Assembly (NCBI RefSeq): GCF_000426865.1
Contig: NZ_AUGE01000024.1
Span: 1 to 64,000 of the forward strand
Source of the DNA: Citrifermentans bremense R1
Lineage (GTDB): Bacteria; Desulfobacterota; Desulfuromonadia; Geobacterales; Geobacteraceae
Length of the DNA: 64,000 nucleotides
Reading direction: 5' to 3'
Positions 50,168 to 58,207 of this stretch are shown in pieces. The notes under the pieces are model-generated. The model had not been told where the DNA came from. It made no database searches and saw nothing but the letters and a program-made list of their open reading frames with translations. Numbering within the stretch: position 1 is the first letter of the stretch; each line of letters starts with the position of its first letter. Made by a program: the position numbers and the translations under genes.

Positions 50168-50230
50168 GATACCTTAGATGGGGGGCGAAGTAAAGAAAGG
50201 ACAGGAGGGGGAGGGGGATTCGATTGTCGC

Positions 50231-50260
50231 TTGACCTTTGTTTTTGCTTTAGGGTAAAAG
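50231..50260 (+). promoter_or_regulatory. Candidate promoter of the Crp/Fnr-type gene
   Basis: TTGACC at 50231-50236 and TAAAAG at 50255-50260, 18-base spacer, immediately before the AGGTGGGG binding site. The short 99-base divergent gap also serves lptF. Confidence 0.4.
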
Positions 50261-50266
50261 GTGGGG

Positions 50267-50950
50267 ATGGAAAATAAAGAGATCATCAAGAAAGCGCTGC
50301 TGTTCTCGGGGCTGGAAGACGAATATGTGGCGGAGGTAGCCGGCATCGCCGTGCGTCGAGCCTTCGCCAAGGGCGAGACGCTGTTCACCGAGGGGGAGAA
50401 GGCGGAAGGGTTCTACCTCCTCGCTTCGGGCGCGCTCAAGCTCTGCAAGATCTCCCCGGAAGGCAGGGAGAAGGTGCTGCACATGGTGCACCCCATCGAG
50501 ACCTTCGCCGAGGCCGCGTTTTTCGGTGACGGCAAGTACCCGGCCGAGGCGCGCGGCGTCGAGAGAGGGGAGGTACTCTTCTTCTCCAGGGGCTCGTTCA
50601 TGGGGCTTTTGGAGCGCAACCCGCGGTTCTCGATGAACCTGATCGCCTCGCTCTCCATGCTGTTGCGACGCTTCGCGCACCAGATCGAGGAGCTTTCCTT
50701 CGCCGACGCCCCCGCCAGGCTCGCATCCTACCTTCTGGAACTCGCCTCCAGAAAGAGCACCAGCTATCAGGGGAAAACCTATCTGGAACTGGACATGCGC
50801 AAGGGGGAGCTAGCCTCCCGCCTGGGCACCGTCAGCGAAACCCTCTCCCGCACCTTCAAGAAGATGAAGGACGAGGGGGTGATTGAGATGGAAGGCAACA
50901 AGGTGACCATCATGCAGATGGAAAAACTGAGGATGATCGCGGGGAAATAA
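50267..50950 (+). CDS. Crp/Fnr family transcriptional regulator
   Basis: 227 residues from ATG 50267 (AAAGGTGGGG upstream; GTG 50261 is possible). Cyclic-nucleotide-binding fold 10-125 with FTEGEKAEGFYLLASGALKL and ETFAEAAFFGDGKYPAEARG; helix C; and a winged-helix domain about 150-227 with LDMRKGELASRLGTVSETLS, then RTFKKMKDEGVIEMEGNKV. No N-terminal Fe-S cysteines, so not a classic Fnr. The effector could be a nucleotide, heme or other ligand. It is divergent from lptF. Confidence 0.92.
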   Translation: MENKEIIKKALLFSGLEDEYVAEVAGIAVRRAFAKGETLFTEGEKAEGFYLLASGALKLCKISPEGREKVLHMVHPIETFAEAAFFGDGKYPAEARGVERGEVLFFSRGSFMGLLERNPRFSMNLIASLSMLLRRFAHQIEELSFADAPARLASYLLELASRKSTSYQGKTYLELDMRKGELASRLGTVSETLSRTFKKMKDEGVIEMEGNKVTIMQMEKLRMIAGK

Positions 50951-51270
50951 AACCCATTCTAGATGCGGGGCCCCCGGAAGCAATCGGGGATTAAGGCAGA
51001 TTCGGCAGACGGCAGCTTTCCTACACGGGAGATATGCCGCTTGTTAATCTGCCTTTGTTCATTTTGCTTGGGGGGCTTTACCCTCTACATCGCTTCATTC
51101 TCTCTCTCGGCTGGCCCTCCCGGTGTCGCCGCTCCGGCGCTATCCGAAGCTGCCGCGCCCCCGTTTTTAAATCTAAAATATTAATTAATGTTTTTACTTA
51201 AAAGCGTACAATGCTCTTGATATGACAAAAGAGACTGCTATAATTTCCCAGTTTCCGCGGTGTCCAGATC
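50951..51270. other. Intergenic region before the histidine kinase
   Basis: 320 bases. A 73-codon frame at 50963-51184 with one hydrophobic stretch lacks a binding site and I do not call it. The right end is AT-rich and holds the kinase promoter. The left end has a C/G-rich stretch (GGGGCCCCCGG at about 50968-50978) with no T-run. Confidence 0.5.
51217..51244 (+). promoter_or_regulatory. Promoter of the histidine kinase operon
   Basis: TTGATA at 51217-51222 and consensus TATAAT at 51239-51244, 16-base spacer, in an AT-rich stretch. The start codon is only 26 bases downstream, leaving a very short leader. Confidence 0.7.
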
Positions 51271-52917
51271 ATGAAGACGGTTCCTGGAGGTAGCTTGGAT
51301 TGGGAATGTTGCTGGAGCAAGGAAGAGATCGAACCGGAGAACTGCCCCTATGTCGGTGAGGGAGAGGAAGATCTCTACAGCTCGCACCGCCGCAGGGTGG
51401 TAGAGAAATGCGTTGAGTGCCCCCGTTTCAAAAATGACCTGGCCCGCATGAAAGGGTCCGGTTACCCGCTTTCCGACGTCCTTCCTTTCATCATGAACGA
51501 GTTCCAGGAACAAAAGGCTCAGATGGGAGCGATGCTGAGCTTCTTAAACAGCAAGACCCGCGAGATCAAGTTCCTGCGCGAGGTCGGCATCGTGCTGCAG
51601 ACCTCCATCGACCTCGACGAGGTGCTTTCCATCGCCATGACGGCGATCACGGCAGGAAAAGGGTTCGGCATGAACCGCGCCTTCCTGCTGATGACCGACA
51701 AGGAGCGCCGCCATATCCGGGGATACCTCGGCGTCGGCCCCAGGGATTACGAGGAGGCGTGGCGGACCTGGGAAGACATCGGCCGCAGCAACTTCACCCT
51801 GAGGGAACTGGCCCGCGACTTCCAAAAGACCAAGCTCACCTCGGAAAAGGTCAAGTTCCACGATATCCTGAACCAGCTCACCGTACCGCTTGCCGACCAG
51901 GGGCACATCTTCAACCGCGCCCTGCAGGGGAAAAAGCCCATCCTGGTGGAAAACGCGCTGAACAACCCGGACCTCGACCGGGGGCTCGCCCGCATACTCG
52001 GGGTCGACTGCTTCCTGGTCATGCCTCTCATCTCCCGCAACCGCCGCATCGGCGTCATCATTGCCGACAACTGCATCACGCAAAAGCCGATCACCCTGCA
52101 GGACATGCAGTCCCTGGAGACCTTCGCCTTTCCGGTCGCCTTCGCGCTGGAGCGGGCCTCTCTCTACGAGCGGCTCCAGGAGGAGGTTGCCAAGCAGAAG
52201 TCGGCAAACTTGAAGCTGCGCGAGCAGCAGGAACTGATAGTGAAGATGGAGAAGATGGCGCTGGTAGGAAAGATCACCTCCAGCATAGCGCACTCCATCC
52301 GCAACCCGCTCATGGTGATCGGCGGCTTCGCCCGCACCCTGTTGAAAGGAAGCGCCGAGGACGACGAGAAGCGGAGCTACCTCGAATCGATCGTGCGTGA
52401 GACCCGGCAGTTGGAAGACGTCCTTTCCGAGGTGCTGGACTACTCCGAGTCGCTTTTCCCCGTCACCGATTTCTGGGATCTGAACGAACTGGTGACCAAG
52501 GCGCTGTCCGACCTGGAAGGGGTCATGGAGCAGGCTGGGGTGGTTTGCCGGCAGGAGCTAAGCCCCGAGCTTCCCATGGTCCGCATCGACTACAAGCAGA
52601 TCAGCTACTGCCTGAAGACCATCACCGCGACGGCGCTGGCCTGCATGGAGCAGGGGGGTGAGCTCCACATCGAGAGCCTTAACGACGGGGACGGCGTCCT
52701 GCTCCGGATCAGCGACAGCGGCAAGCCTTTAACCGAGACTGCCCAGGAGGCGCTCACCGCCCCCTTCTTCCAGACCCAGGAGATGGGGGAGGGGGTGGGG
52801 CTCGCACTGTGCAAGTCGATCCTGGAGCGACAGGGGAATTCCCTAAACATATTCAGCCGCCCTGGCGGCGGCAATACCTATAGCATCAGGCTCTTGACTA
52901 AAAAGGAGAATATCTGA
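51271..52917 (+). CDS. GAF-domain histidine kinase with Cys-rich N terminus and altered N-box
   Basis: 548 residues from ATG 51271. Five Cys lie in the first 50 residues (C13, C14, C25, C47, C50), possibly a metal or Fe-S site. A GAF domain covers about 100-295 (LREVGIVLQTSIDLDEVLSI ... RRIGVIIADN), then a coiled coil, the H-box SIAHSIRNPLMVIGG with H341, and a HATPase domain with the D-box ISDSGKPL and G2 GEGVGLALCKSILERQG. The N-box, usually NLLXNAXXA, reads KTITATALACM: the Mg-binding Asn is T454. ATP use may be weak or lost. Two bases separate it from the receiver protein gene. Confidence 0.9.
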   Translation: MKTVPGGSLDWECCWSKEEIEPENCPYVGEGEEDLYSSHRRRVVEKCVECPRFKNDLARMKGSGYPLSDVLPFIMNEFQEQKAQMGAMLSFLNSKTREIKFLREVGIVLQTSIDLDEVLSIAMTAITAGKGFGMNRAFLLMTDKERRHIRGYLGVGPRDYEEAWRTWEDIGRSNFTLRELARDFQKTKLTSEKVKFHDILNQLTVPLADQGHIFNRALQGKKPILVENALNNPDLDRGLARILGVDCFLVMPLISRNRRIGVIIADNCITQKPITLQDMQSLETFAFPVAFALERASLYERLQEEVAKQKSANLKLREQQELIVKMEKMALVGKITSSIAHSIRNPLMVIGGFARTLLKGSAEDDEKRSYLESIVRETRQLEDVLSEVLDYSESLFPVTDFWDLNELVTKALSDLEGVMEQAGVVCRQELSPELPMVRIDYKQISYCLKTITATALACMEQGGELHIESLNDGDGVLLRISDSGKPLTETAQEALTAPFFQTQEMGEGVGLALCKSILERQGNSLNIFSRPGGGNTYSIRLLTKKENI

Positions 52918-52918
52918 C

Positions 52919-53293
52919 ATGGCAAAACTGCTGGTGGTAGATGACGAGGCGAATATCAGGCTTTTATATGCGCAGGAGCTAAGCGACGAAGGTTATGCCG
53001 TGGTGACCGCCGCCTCGGCGCTGGAAGCGGTGGAAAAACTCGAATCGGACAATTTCGACCTGGCTGTCATCGATATCAAGCTGAAGAACGAAAGCGGCAT
53101 CGAGCTTTTGCAGCGCATCGTCAAGGAGCGCCACACCCTTCCGGTGATCCTCTGCACCGCCTTTTCCTGCTACAAGGACGACTTTTCGGCCTGGCTTGCC
53201 GATGGCTACGTAGTTAAGTCGAGCGACCTGCAGGAGTTGAAGGACGAGATCTCCCGGGTCCTTGCCAAGAGGCAGAAGGGCGCCTTCACCTGA
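52919..53293 (+). CDS. Receiver-only response regulator
   Basis: 124 residues from ATG 52919 (AAAGGAG upstream). Complete REC domain: acidic pair VVDDE (D8, D9), phosphoacceptor D52 in AVIDIKLKNESG, switch Thr in LCTAFSCYKDD and Lys in YVVKSSDLQELKDE. No output domain, so it acts by protein contact. The kinase upstream is the likely partner. It lies before the glucan genes; a gap of 91 bases with a repeat separates them. Confidence 0.93.
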   Translation: MAKLLVVDDEANIRLLYAQELSDEGYAVVTAASALEAVEKLESDNFDLAVIDIKLKNESGIELLQRIVKERHTLPVILCTAFSCYKDDFSAWLADGYVVKSSDLQELKDEISRVLAKRQKGAFT

Positions 53294-53312
53294 ACGGTGA
53301 GCTGGTCTCCCG

Positions 53313-53357
53313 CTTAACCTCAATCTCAATCTCAATCTTAAAATCTTAATCTTAATG
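53313..53357. repeat. CTCAATCTCAATCTTAATCTTAAT repeat (family E)
   Basis: CTTAACCTCAATCTCAATCT, then CAATCTTAAAATCTTAATCT and TAATG: six-base units C(T/A)CAAT/CTTAAT in one direction. It ends 28 bases before the next start codon. Confidence 0.75.
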
Positions 53358-53384
53358 TCTTGCGGTTATCTCTGGAGGGTTTCT

Positions 53385-55895
53385 ATGAAGGCAGTGATTA
53401 TGGCGGGTGGCTTTGGTACCCGTATGCAGCCGCTTACCTGCAACATCCCCAAGCCGATGGTTCCGCTGATGAACCGTCCCATCATGCTCCACATCGTCGA
53501 ACTTCTGAAGAAATACCAGATTACCGACCTGGTCATGCTGCTCTACCACCAGCCCAGCGTGATCAAGAACTTCTTTAGGGACGGCGCCGACCTCGGCGTG
53601 AGGATCACCTACGTCACCCCCCTTGAGGACATGGGGACGGCGGGGGCGGTCAAATGCGCGGAGAAATTCCTGGACGAGCGCTTCCTGATCATAAGCGGCG
53701 ACCTCCTTACCGATTTCAACCTGCAGAAGGTGATCGACTTCCACGAGAGCAGCAAGGCCTTGGCCACCATCACGCTCACCTCCGTCAAAGACCCGCTGCA
53801 GTTCGGCGTGGTGATTACGGACAAGGAGAAGCGGATCACCCAGTTCCTGGAGAAGCCGGGGTGGGGCGAGGTGATCTCGGACACCATCAACACCGGGATC
53901 TACGTGCTCGAGCCGGAGATCTTCAAGTACATCCCAGAGGGGGAGAACTTCGACTTCTCGCAAGACCTATTCCCGCTCCTTTTGAAGAAGAAATCCCAGC
54001 TCTTCGGTTTCCCGGTCAAAGGGTACTGGCGTGACATCGGCAACACCGACTCCTACCGCGAGGCGCACCACGACATATTGAAGGGGAAGGTAAGCGTCAA
54101 GGTGGACGAGTCCAGGCGGGAGATGGCGGGAGCGGACTTGCGCCTGGGGCTCGACGTAAAACTCGGGGAGGGAACGGTGGTCGAGGGGACCGTGGTGGTC
54201 GGGGACAACTCCCAGGTCAAGGGGGGCTCCCAGATCAAGGACAGCGTGATCGGCCGCAACTGCACCGTCGAGCCGGGGGTCAAGCTCTCCCGAGCCGTCA
54301 TCTGGGACAACGTCTACATCAAGAAGGGGGCGAAAATCACCGACTGCGTCATCTGCAACAACGTGAGCGTCGGCCCGTCCACCACGATGGAAGAGGGGGG
54401 GGTAGTCGCCGACGACACCTCCATAGGCGAGGAGAGCTACATAAAAAGGGACGTGAAGATCTGGCCCCGCAAGGTGATCGAGTCCGGCTCCACCGTCACC
54501 GGGAACCTGATCTGGGGGGAGCGCTGGAAGAAGTCGCTCTTCGAGGGAGAGATGATCAAGGGGCTCACCAACATCGAGCTGACCCCCGAGTTCGTGGCCA
54601 AGCTCGGCTGCGCCTACGGCACCTCGCTCCCCAAGGGAAGCCATGTCCTCGTGGGGCGCGACGCGACCCTCTCCTCCCGCATGCTGAAGAGAAGCTTCCT
54701 TGGGGGGATCCTCTCGGCCGGGGTCAACGTGCGCGACATCAGGATGGTTTCGCTCCCGATCCTGCGCTACAAGCTGCGCACCTTCGGCGAGGTGGGGGGG
54801 GCGCATTTCCGCCAGTCTACAGACGATCCCGCTACCACCGAGATCGTCTTTTTGGATGCCGACGGACTCGATTTCTCCTCCTCCATGGGGAAGAACGTGG
54901 AGCGGATCTTCTACAAGGAGAATTTCCGGCGCGCCCATTACATGGAGCCCGGGGGGATTACGGAACTCCCGCAGGTGATGGACTTCTACCGCGAGGGTTT
55001 TTTCCGCGGCCTGGACCAGCAGGTCATCAGGGGGGCGGGCGCCAAGGTGGTGATCGACTTCAACCACTCCCCGGCGGGGCAGATCCTGCCTCAGATTCTG
55101 AACGACCTGGGGTGCGAGGTGATCGGGCTCAACACCTATCTCGACGAGCAGCGCGGCTCGAAAACGGTGGACGAGAAGCCTAACTCCCTGCAGCAATTGG
55201 CCAAGATCGTGGTCACCCTGGAGGCGAGAGCGGGCTTTTGGCTCGACCCGACCGCCGAGGAAATCGTGCTCGTCGACGAGACCGGCAAGATCCACGCGCC
55301 GGAGGAGCTCCTCTGCCTCATGACCGCGCTCATGCTGAAAAGCGGCGCCAGGGGCGCTCTCGCCGTCCCGGTCTCGGCCTCCTCGGTCATCGAGCAGATG
55401 GCGCAGGAAAACGGCTGCTCGGTGCGCCGCACGAAGAGCATGGAGCGCTCCATGATCGAGGCGGCCATCTCCCCCGAGGTGGTCATGGCCGGATCGATGG
55501 GGGGGCGTTTCGCCTTCCCCAAGTTCCAGGCCGCCTTCGACGGCATGTTCACCGTCGCCAAGACCATCGAACTCTCCATCACCGTCGGCACCCCGCTCTC
55601 CCACGTGCTCAGGGAGGTGCCGCGCAGCTCCTTCTTGCAGGGAAAAGTCCCCTGCGTCTGGGAGAAAAAGGGTGGGATCATGCGCAAGATGAGCGAGGAC
55701 AGCCTCGACAAGGAGGCGAGCTTCATCGACGGCATCAAGGTCTCTTTCGGCCAGGACTGGGTGCTGGTGCTGCCTGACCAGTACCAGCCCGTGATCCATG
55801 TGGTGGCCGAGGCGAAGGAGCAGAAGCGGGCGGAGAAGCTCCTCGAGCAGTACATGCAGAAGGTGGAGAACTGGAAGAAGGAACTGGGGCAGTAG
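53385..55895 (+). CDS. Sugar-1-P nucleotidyltransferase fused to a degenerate phosphohexomutase domain
   Basis: 836 residues from ATG 53385 (TGGAGGG upstream). Nucleotidyltransferase 1-230: AVIMAGGFGTRMQPLTCNIP, then KPMVPLMNRPIM, DLLTDFN and EKPGWGEVISDTINTGIYV. Left-handed beta-helix repeats about 250-370 (VVEGTVVVGDNSQVKGGSQI). Phosphohexomutase-like domains about 385-800. The mutase motifs are lost: TASHNP is replaced around S478 (RQSTDDP), the metal loop DGDADR is DPTAEE from D621, and the sugar loop GEESGH is GSMGGRF from G703. The mutase half is therefore probably non-catalytic, perhaps regulatory. Similar fusions occur in cyanobacteria. It likely makes an NDP-hexose for glucan or glycan synthesis. 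Confidence 0.9.
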   Translation: MKAVIMAGGFGTRMQPLTCNIPKPMVPLMNRPIMLHIVELLKKYQITDLVMLLYHQPSVIKNFFRDGADLGVRITYVTPLEDMGTAGAVKCAEKFLDERFLIISGDLLTDFNLQKVIDFHESSKALATITLTSVKDPLQFGVVITDKEKRITQFLEKPGWGEVISDTINTGIYVLEPEIFKYIPEGENFDFSQDLFPLLLKKKSQLFGFPVKGYWRDIGNTDSYREAHHDILKGKVSVKVDESRREMAGADLRLGLDVKLGEGTVVEGTVVVGDNSQVKGGSQIKDSVIGRNCTVEPGVKLSRAVIWDNVYIKKGAKITDCVICNNVSVGPSTTMEEGGVVADDTSIGEESYIKRDVKIWPRKVIESGSTVTGNLIWGERWKKSLFEGEMIKGLTNIELTPEFVAKLGCAYGTSLPKGSHVLVGRDATLSSRMLKRSFLGGILSAGVNVRDIRMVSLPILRYKLRTFGEVGGAHFRQSTDDPATTEIVFLDADGLDFSSSMGKNVERIFYKENFRRAHYMEPGGITELPQVMDFYREGFFRGLDQQVIRGAGAKVVIDFNHSPAGQILPQILNDLGCEVIGLNTYLDEQRGSKTVDEKPNSLQQLAKIVVTLEARAGFWLDPTAEEIVLVDETGKIHAPEELLCLMTALMLKSGARGALAVPVSASSVIEQMAQENGCSVRRTKSMERSMIEAAISPEVVMAGSMGGRFAFPKFQAAFDGMFTVAKTIELSITVGTPLSHVLREVPRSSFLQGKVPCVWEKKGGIMRKMSEDSLDKEASFIDGIKVSFGQDWVLVLPDQYQPVIHVVAEAKEQKRAEKLLEQYMQKVENWKKELGQ

Positions 55896-55947
55896 GGTGG
55901 CTTGCGGGCCGGGGGCGCAAGCGCCACTCCGCCGCAAAGGGGTGATG

Positions 55948-58134
55948 ATGACGGAGCCACTGTACGTGTCGTTTCTCTGGCACATGCACCAGCCTTTCTA
56001 CAAGGATCCGGTCCGGGGGGAGTACGTCCTGCCTTGGGCCTACCTGCATGCGGTGAAGGACTACTACGACATGCCCGCCATAGTCGAGGCGGTCGAAGGC
56101 GCCAAGGTGGTATTCAACCTGGTCCCCTCGCTTTTGGAGCAGATCCTTGACTATGCCGGGGGGGACGCGGTGGATCCCTTCCTGCTGCGGGCCCGCCCCT
56201 TGCCTGCCGAACTGGGCGATAGCGACCGGCTCTTCCTCCTCGAAAACTTCTTCTCCGCCAACCGGCCGCGCATGATCGAGCCCTACCCCCGCTACCGGGA
56301 GCTCTTCGCCCGGGCCGGGGAGGGTGCCCCGGGCGCGGCGGCGGCGCGCCTTGCGTCCTTTGGCGACCAAGATCTACTGGACCTCCAGGTCTGGTTTTAT
56401 CTCGCCTGGACCGGGGAAGCGGCGAGGAGGCGCTTCCCCGTCTTTAAGGAGCTGATCCGCAAGGGGAGCCACTTCAGCCAGAAAGACAAGGAGCTTCTCC
56501 TGGAGACGCAGCGCGAGCTGATCTCCCAGGTGATACCCCTTTACAAGAAGCTGCATCAAGAGGGGAAGGTCGAGCTTTCGGTCACCCCCTACTTCCACCC
56601 GATCCTGCCGCTTTTGTGCGATTCGGGGATCGCGCGGGTCGCCCTTCCCAAGGCGAACCTTCCGAGCATCCCCTTCCGCTACCCTGAGGACGCGAGGGCC
56701 CAGCTGCTGCACGCGATCGCCAGCTTCGAGAGGCTCTTCGGCTTTCCACCGACCGGGATCTGGCCCTCGGAGGGATCGGTGAGCGACGAGGTGTTGGGCA
56801 TTATGGCGCAGACGGGGCTTCCCTGGACCGCCTCGGACGAGCGGGTGCTGGCCCATACGCTGCCGGGAGGGCTGGACCGGGAGCGCGATTGCTTGTACCA
56901 CCCGTACACCTTCAGCAAGGACGGGCGCGAGATCTCGCTTTTCTTCCGGGACCAGGGGCTGTCGGACCTGATCGGCTTCACCTACTCCCAATGGGAAACC
57001 GAAAGGGCGGTGGGAGATTTCCTGGCACGGCTGAAGGAGGTCAGGCAGCGCAGCCGCCAGGCCCGCGTGGTGCCGGTGATTCTCGACGGCGAAAACGCCT
57101 GGGAATACTACCAGGACAACGGCTTTCCCTTCCTTTCCCGGCTCTACGCCGCCCTGGTGCGGACCCCCTGGGTGCAACTCGCCACCTTTTCGGAGGTGCT
57201 GCAGCGGACCGGCGAGCGGCGCGTCCTGGAGCACGTCCACCCTGGTTCGTGGATCAACGCCGACTACGGCATCTGGATCGGCAAGCCCGAGGAGAACCTG
57301 GGGTGGGATTACATCGCCAAGGCGCGTGCCGCGGCGGTGCAGGGAAGCCCGGAGATGGCCACCCTTTTGGCTGGGGGGGAGAGCAGCGATGAGGCCGCCC
57401 GGCAGGCGTGCATGGCGCTCTACGCGGCGCAGGGGAGCGACTGGTTCTGGTGGTACGGCGACGATCACTTCTCCCCGCATGCAGGGAGGTTCGACCTGCT
57501 GTTTCGCAGCCACCTGATGAACGTCTACCATCTGCTGGCCCTGGAGGTTCCCGGGGAGCTGCGCCAGCCGATAAAGAAAGAGCGCCCGGCCGGTTTCGTG
57601 CGCGCGCCTGCGGGGCTCGTCACCCCCGCTATAACTGGTGTGGTGAACGACTACTTCGAGTGGCTCTCGGCGGGGCTCTACGACCTTACCCGGCAGGGGG
57701 GCGCCATGCACGCCGCCGACAACCTGCTGCAGTCCTTCTATTACGGCTTCGACCTGGAGTACCTGTATTTTCGCATCGACGGAGTACAGCCACTGGAAAA
57801 GACGTTCAGGCCGGAGGACAGGCTCTCGCTGCATCTGGTCTGCGGGGGCGAGTGGCGGCTCGACATGCAGTTGGGCGAGGGGGAGGGGGAGTTGCAGGTG
57901 CTTAAGGACGGAGCCTGGCATGGCAGCGGCAGCGTCGGCCGCTACTGCATGGGGCGCAGCGCTGGAGCGCGCGTGCCCCTGCCTCCCTTGAGGCTCGAAG
58001 GGGCAGGGACGGTGCTTTGCTATCTCTGCGTCACCCGCGCCGGGACCCAGGTCGGACGCTGGCCGGCCGACGCGGCACTCCCCCTGGTTTCCCCCGGGCC
58101 GGAACTTGGATGCGAGGCTCATTATAATCATTAA
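55948..58134 (+). CDS. Glycoside hydrolase family 57 (alpha-amylase/glucan-branching type)
   Basis: 728 residues from ATG 55948 (AAAGGGG upstream; ATG 55945 is one codon earlier). GH57 motifs: LYVSFLWHMHQPFYKDP (HQP), LPLLCDSG, GIWPSEGSVSDEVLGIMAQT (catalytic Glu in WPSEG) and PVILDGENAWEYYQDNGFPF (catalytic Asp region). The C-terminal 150 residues form a beta-rich domain. GH57 members cleave or branch alpha-1,4-glucans. Adjacent glgA and the NDP-sugar fusion place it in intracellular alpha-glucan turnover. Whether it is an amylase or a branching enzyme is not clear. Confidence 0.9.
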   Translation: MTEPLYVSFLWHMHQPFYKDPVRGEYVLPWAYLHAVKDYYDMPAIVEAVEGAKVVFNLVPSLLEQILDYAGGDAVDPFLLRARPLPAELGDSDRLFLLENFFSANRPRMIEPYPRYRELFARAGEGAPGAAAARLASFGDQDLLDLQVWFYLAWTGEAARRRFPVFKELIRKGSHFSQKDKELLLETQRELISQVIPLYKKLHQEGKVELSVTPYFHPILPLLCDSGIARVALPKANLPSIPFRYPEDARAQLLHAIASFERLFGFPPTGIWPSEGSVSDEVLGIMAQTGLPWTASDERVLAHTLPGGLDRERDCLYHPYTFSKDGREISLFFRDQGLSDLIGFTYSQWETERAVGDFLARLKEVRQRSRQARVVPVILDGENAWEYYQDNGFPFLSRLYAALVRTPWVQLATFSEVLQRTGERRVLEHVHPGSWINADYGIWIGKPEENLGWDYIAKARAAAVQGSPEMATLLAGGESSDEAARQACMALYAAQGSDWFWWYGDDHFSPHAGRFDLLFRSHLMNVYHLLALEVPGELRQPIKKERPAGFVRAPAGLVTPAITGVVNDYFEWLSAGLYDLTRQGGAMHAADNLLQSFYYGFDLEYLYFRIDGVQPLEKTFRPEDRLSLHLVCGGEWRLDMQLGEGEGELQVLKDGAWHGSGSVGRYCMGRSAGARVPLPPLRLEGAGTVLCYLCVTRAGTQVGRWPADAALPLVSPGPELGCEAHYNH

Positions 58135-58207
58135 CAGAAAAACCTTTACCTAATGGATGTATTAATCTAACATATCCCTTATAATATCAAGGTCTTAGAG
58201 GTTTTAC

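Noticed and set aside
50963-51184. 73-codon frame with one hydrophobic segment
   Set aside because: No ribosome binding site and ends in low-complexity sequence; kept as intergenic.
53967-55985. 672-codon minus-strand frame under the nucleotidyltransferase fusion
   Set aside because: Shadow frame; the plus-strand protein has clear domains, this one is His/Asp/Gly-rich noise.
56374-58131. 585-codon minus-strand frame under the GH57 gene
   Set aside because: Shadow frame without recognisable motifs; GH57 motifs are on the plus strand.
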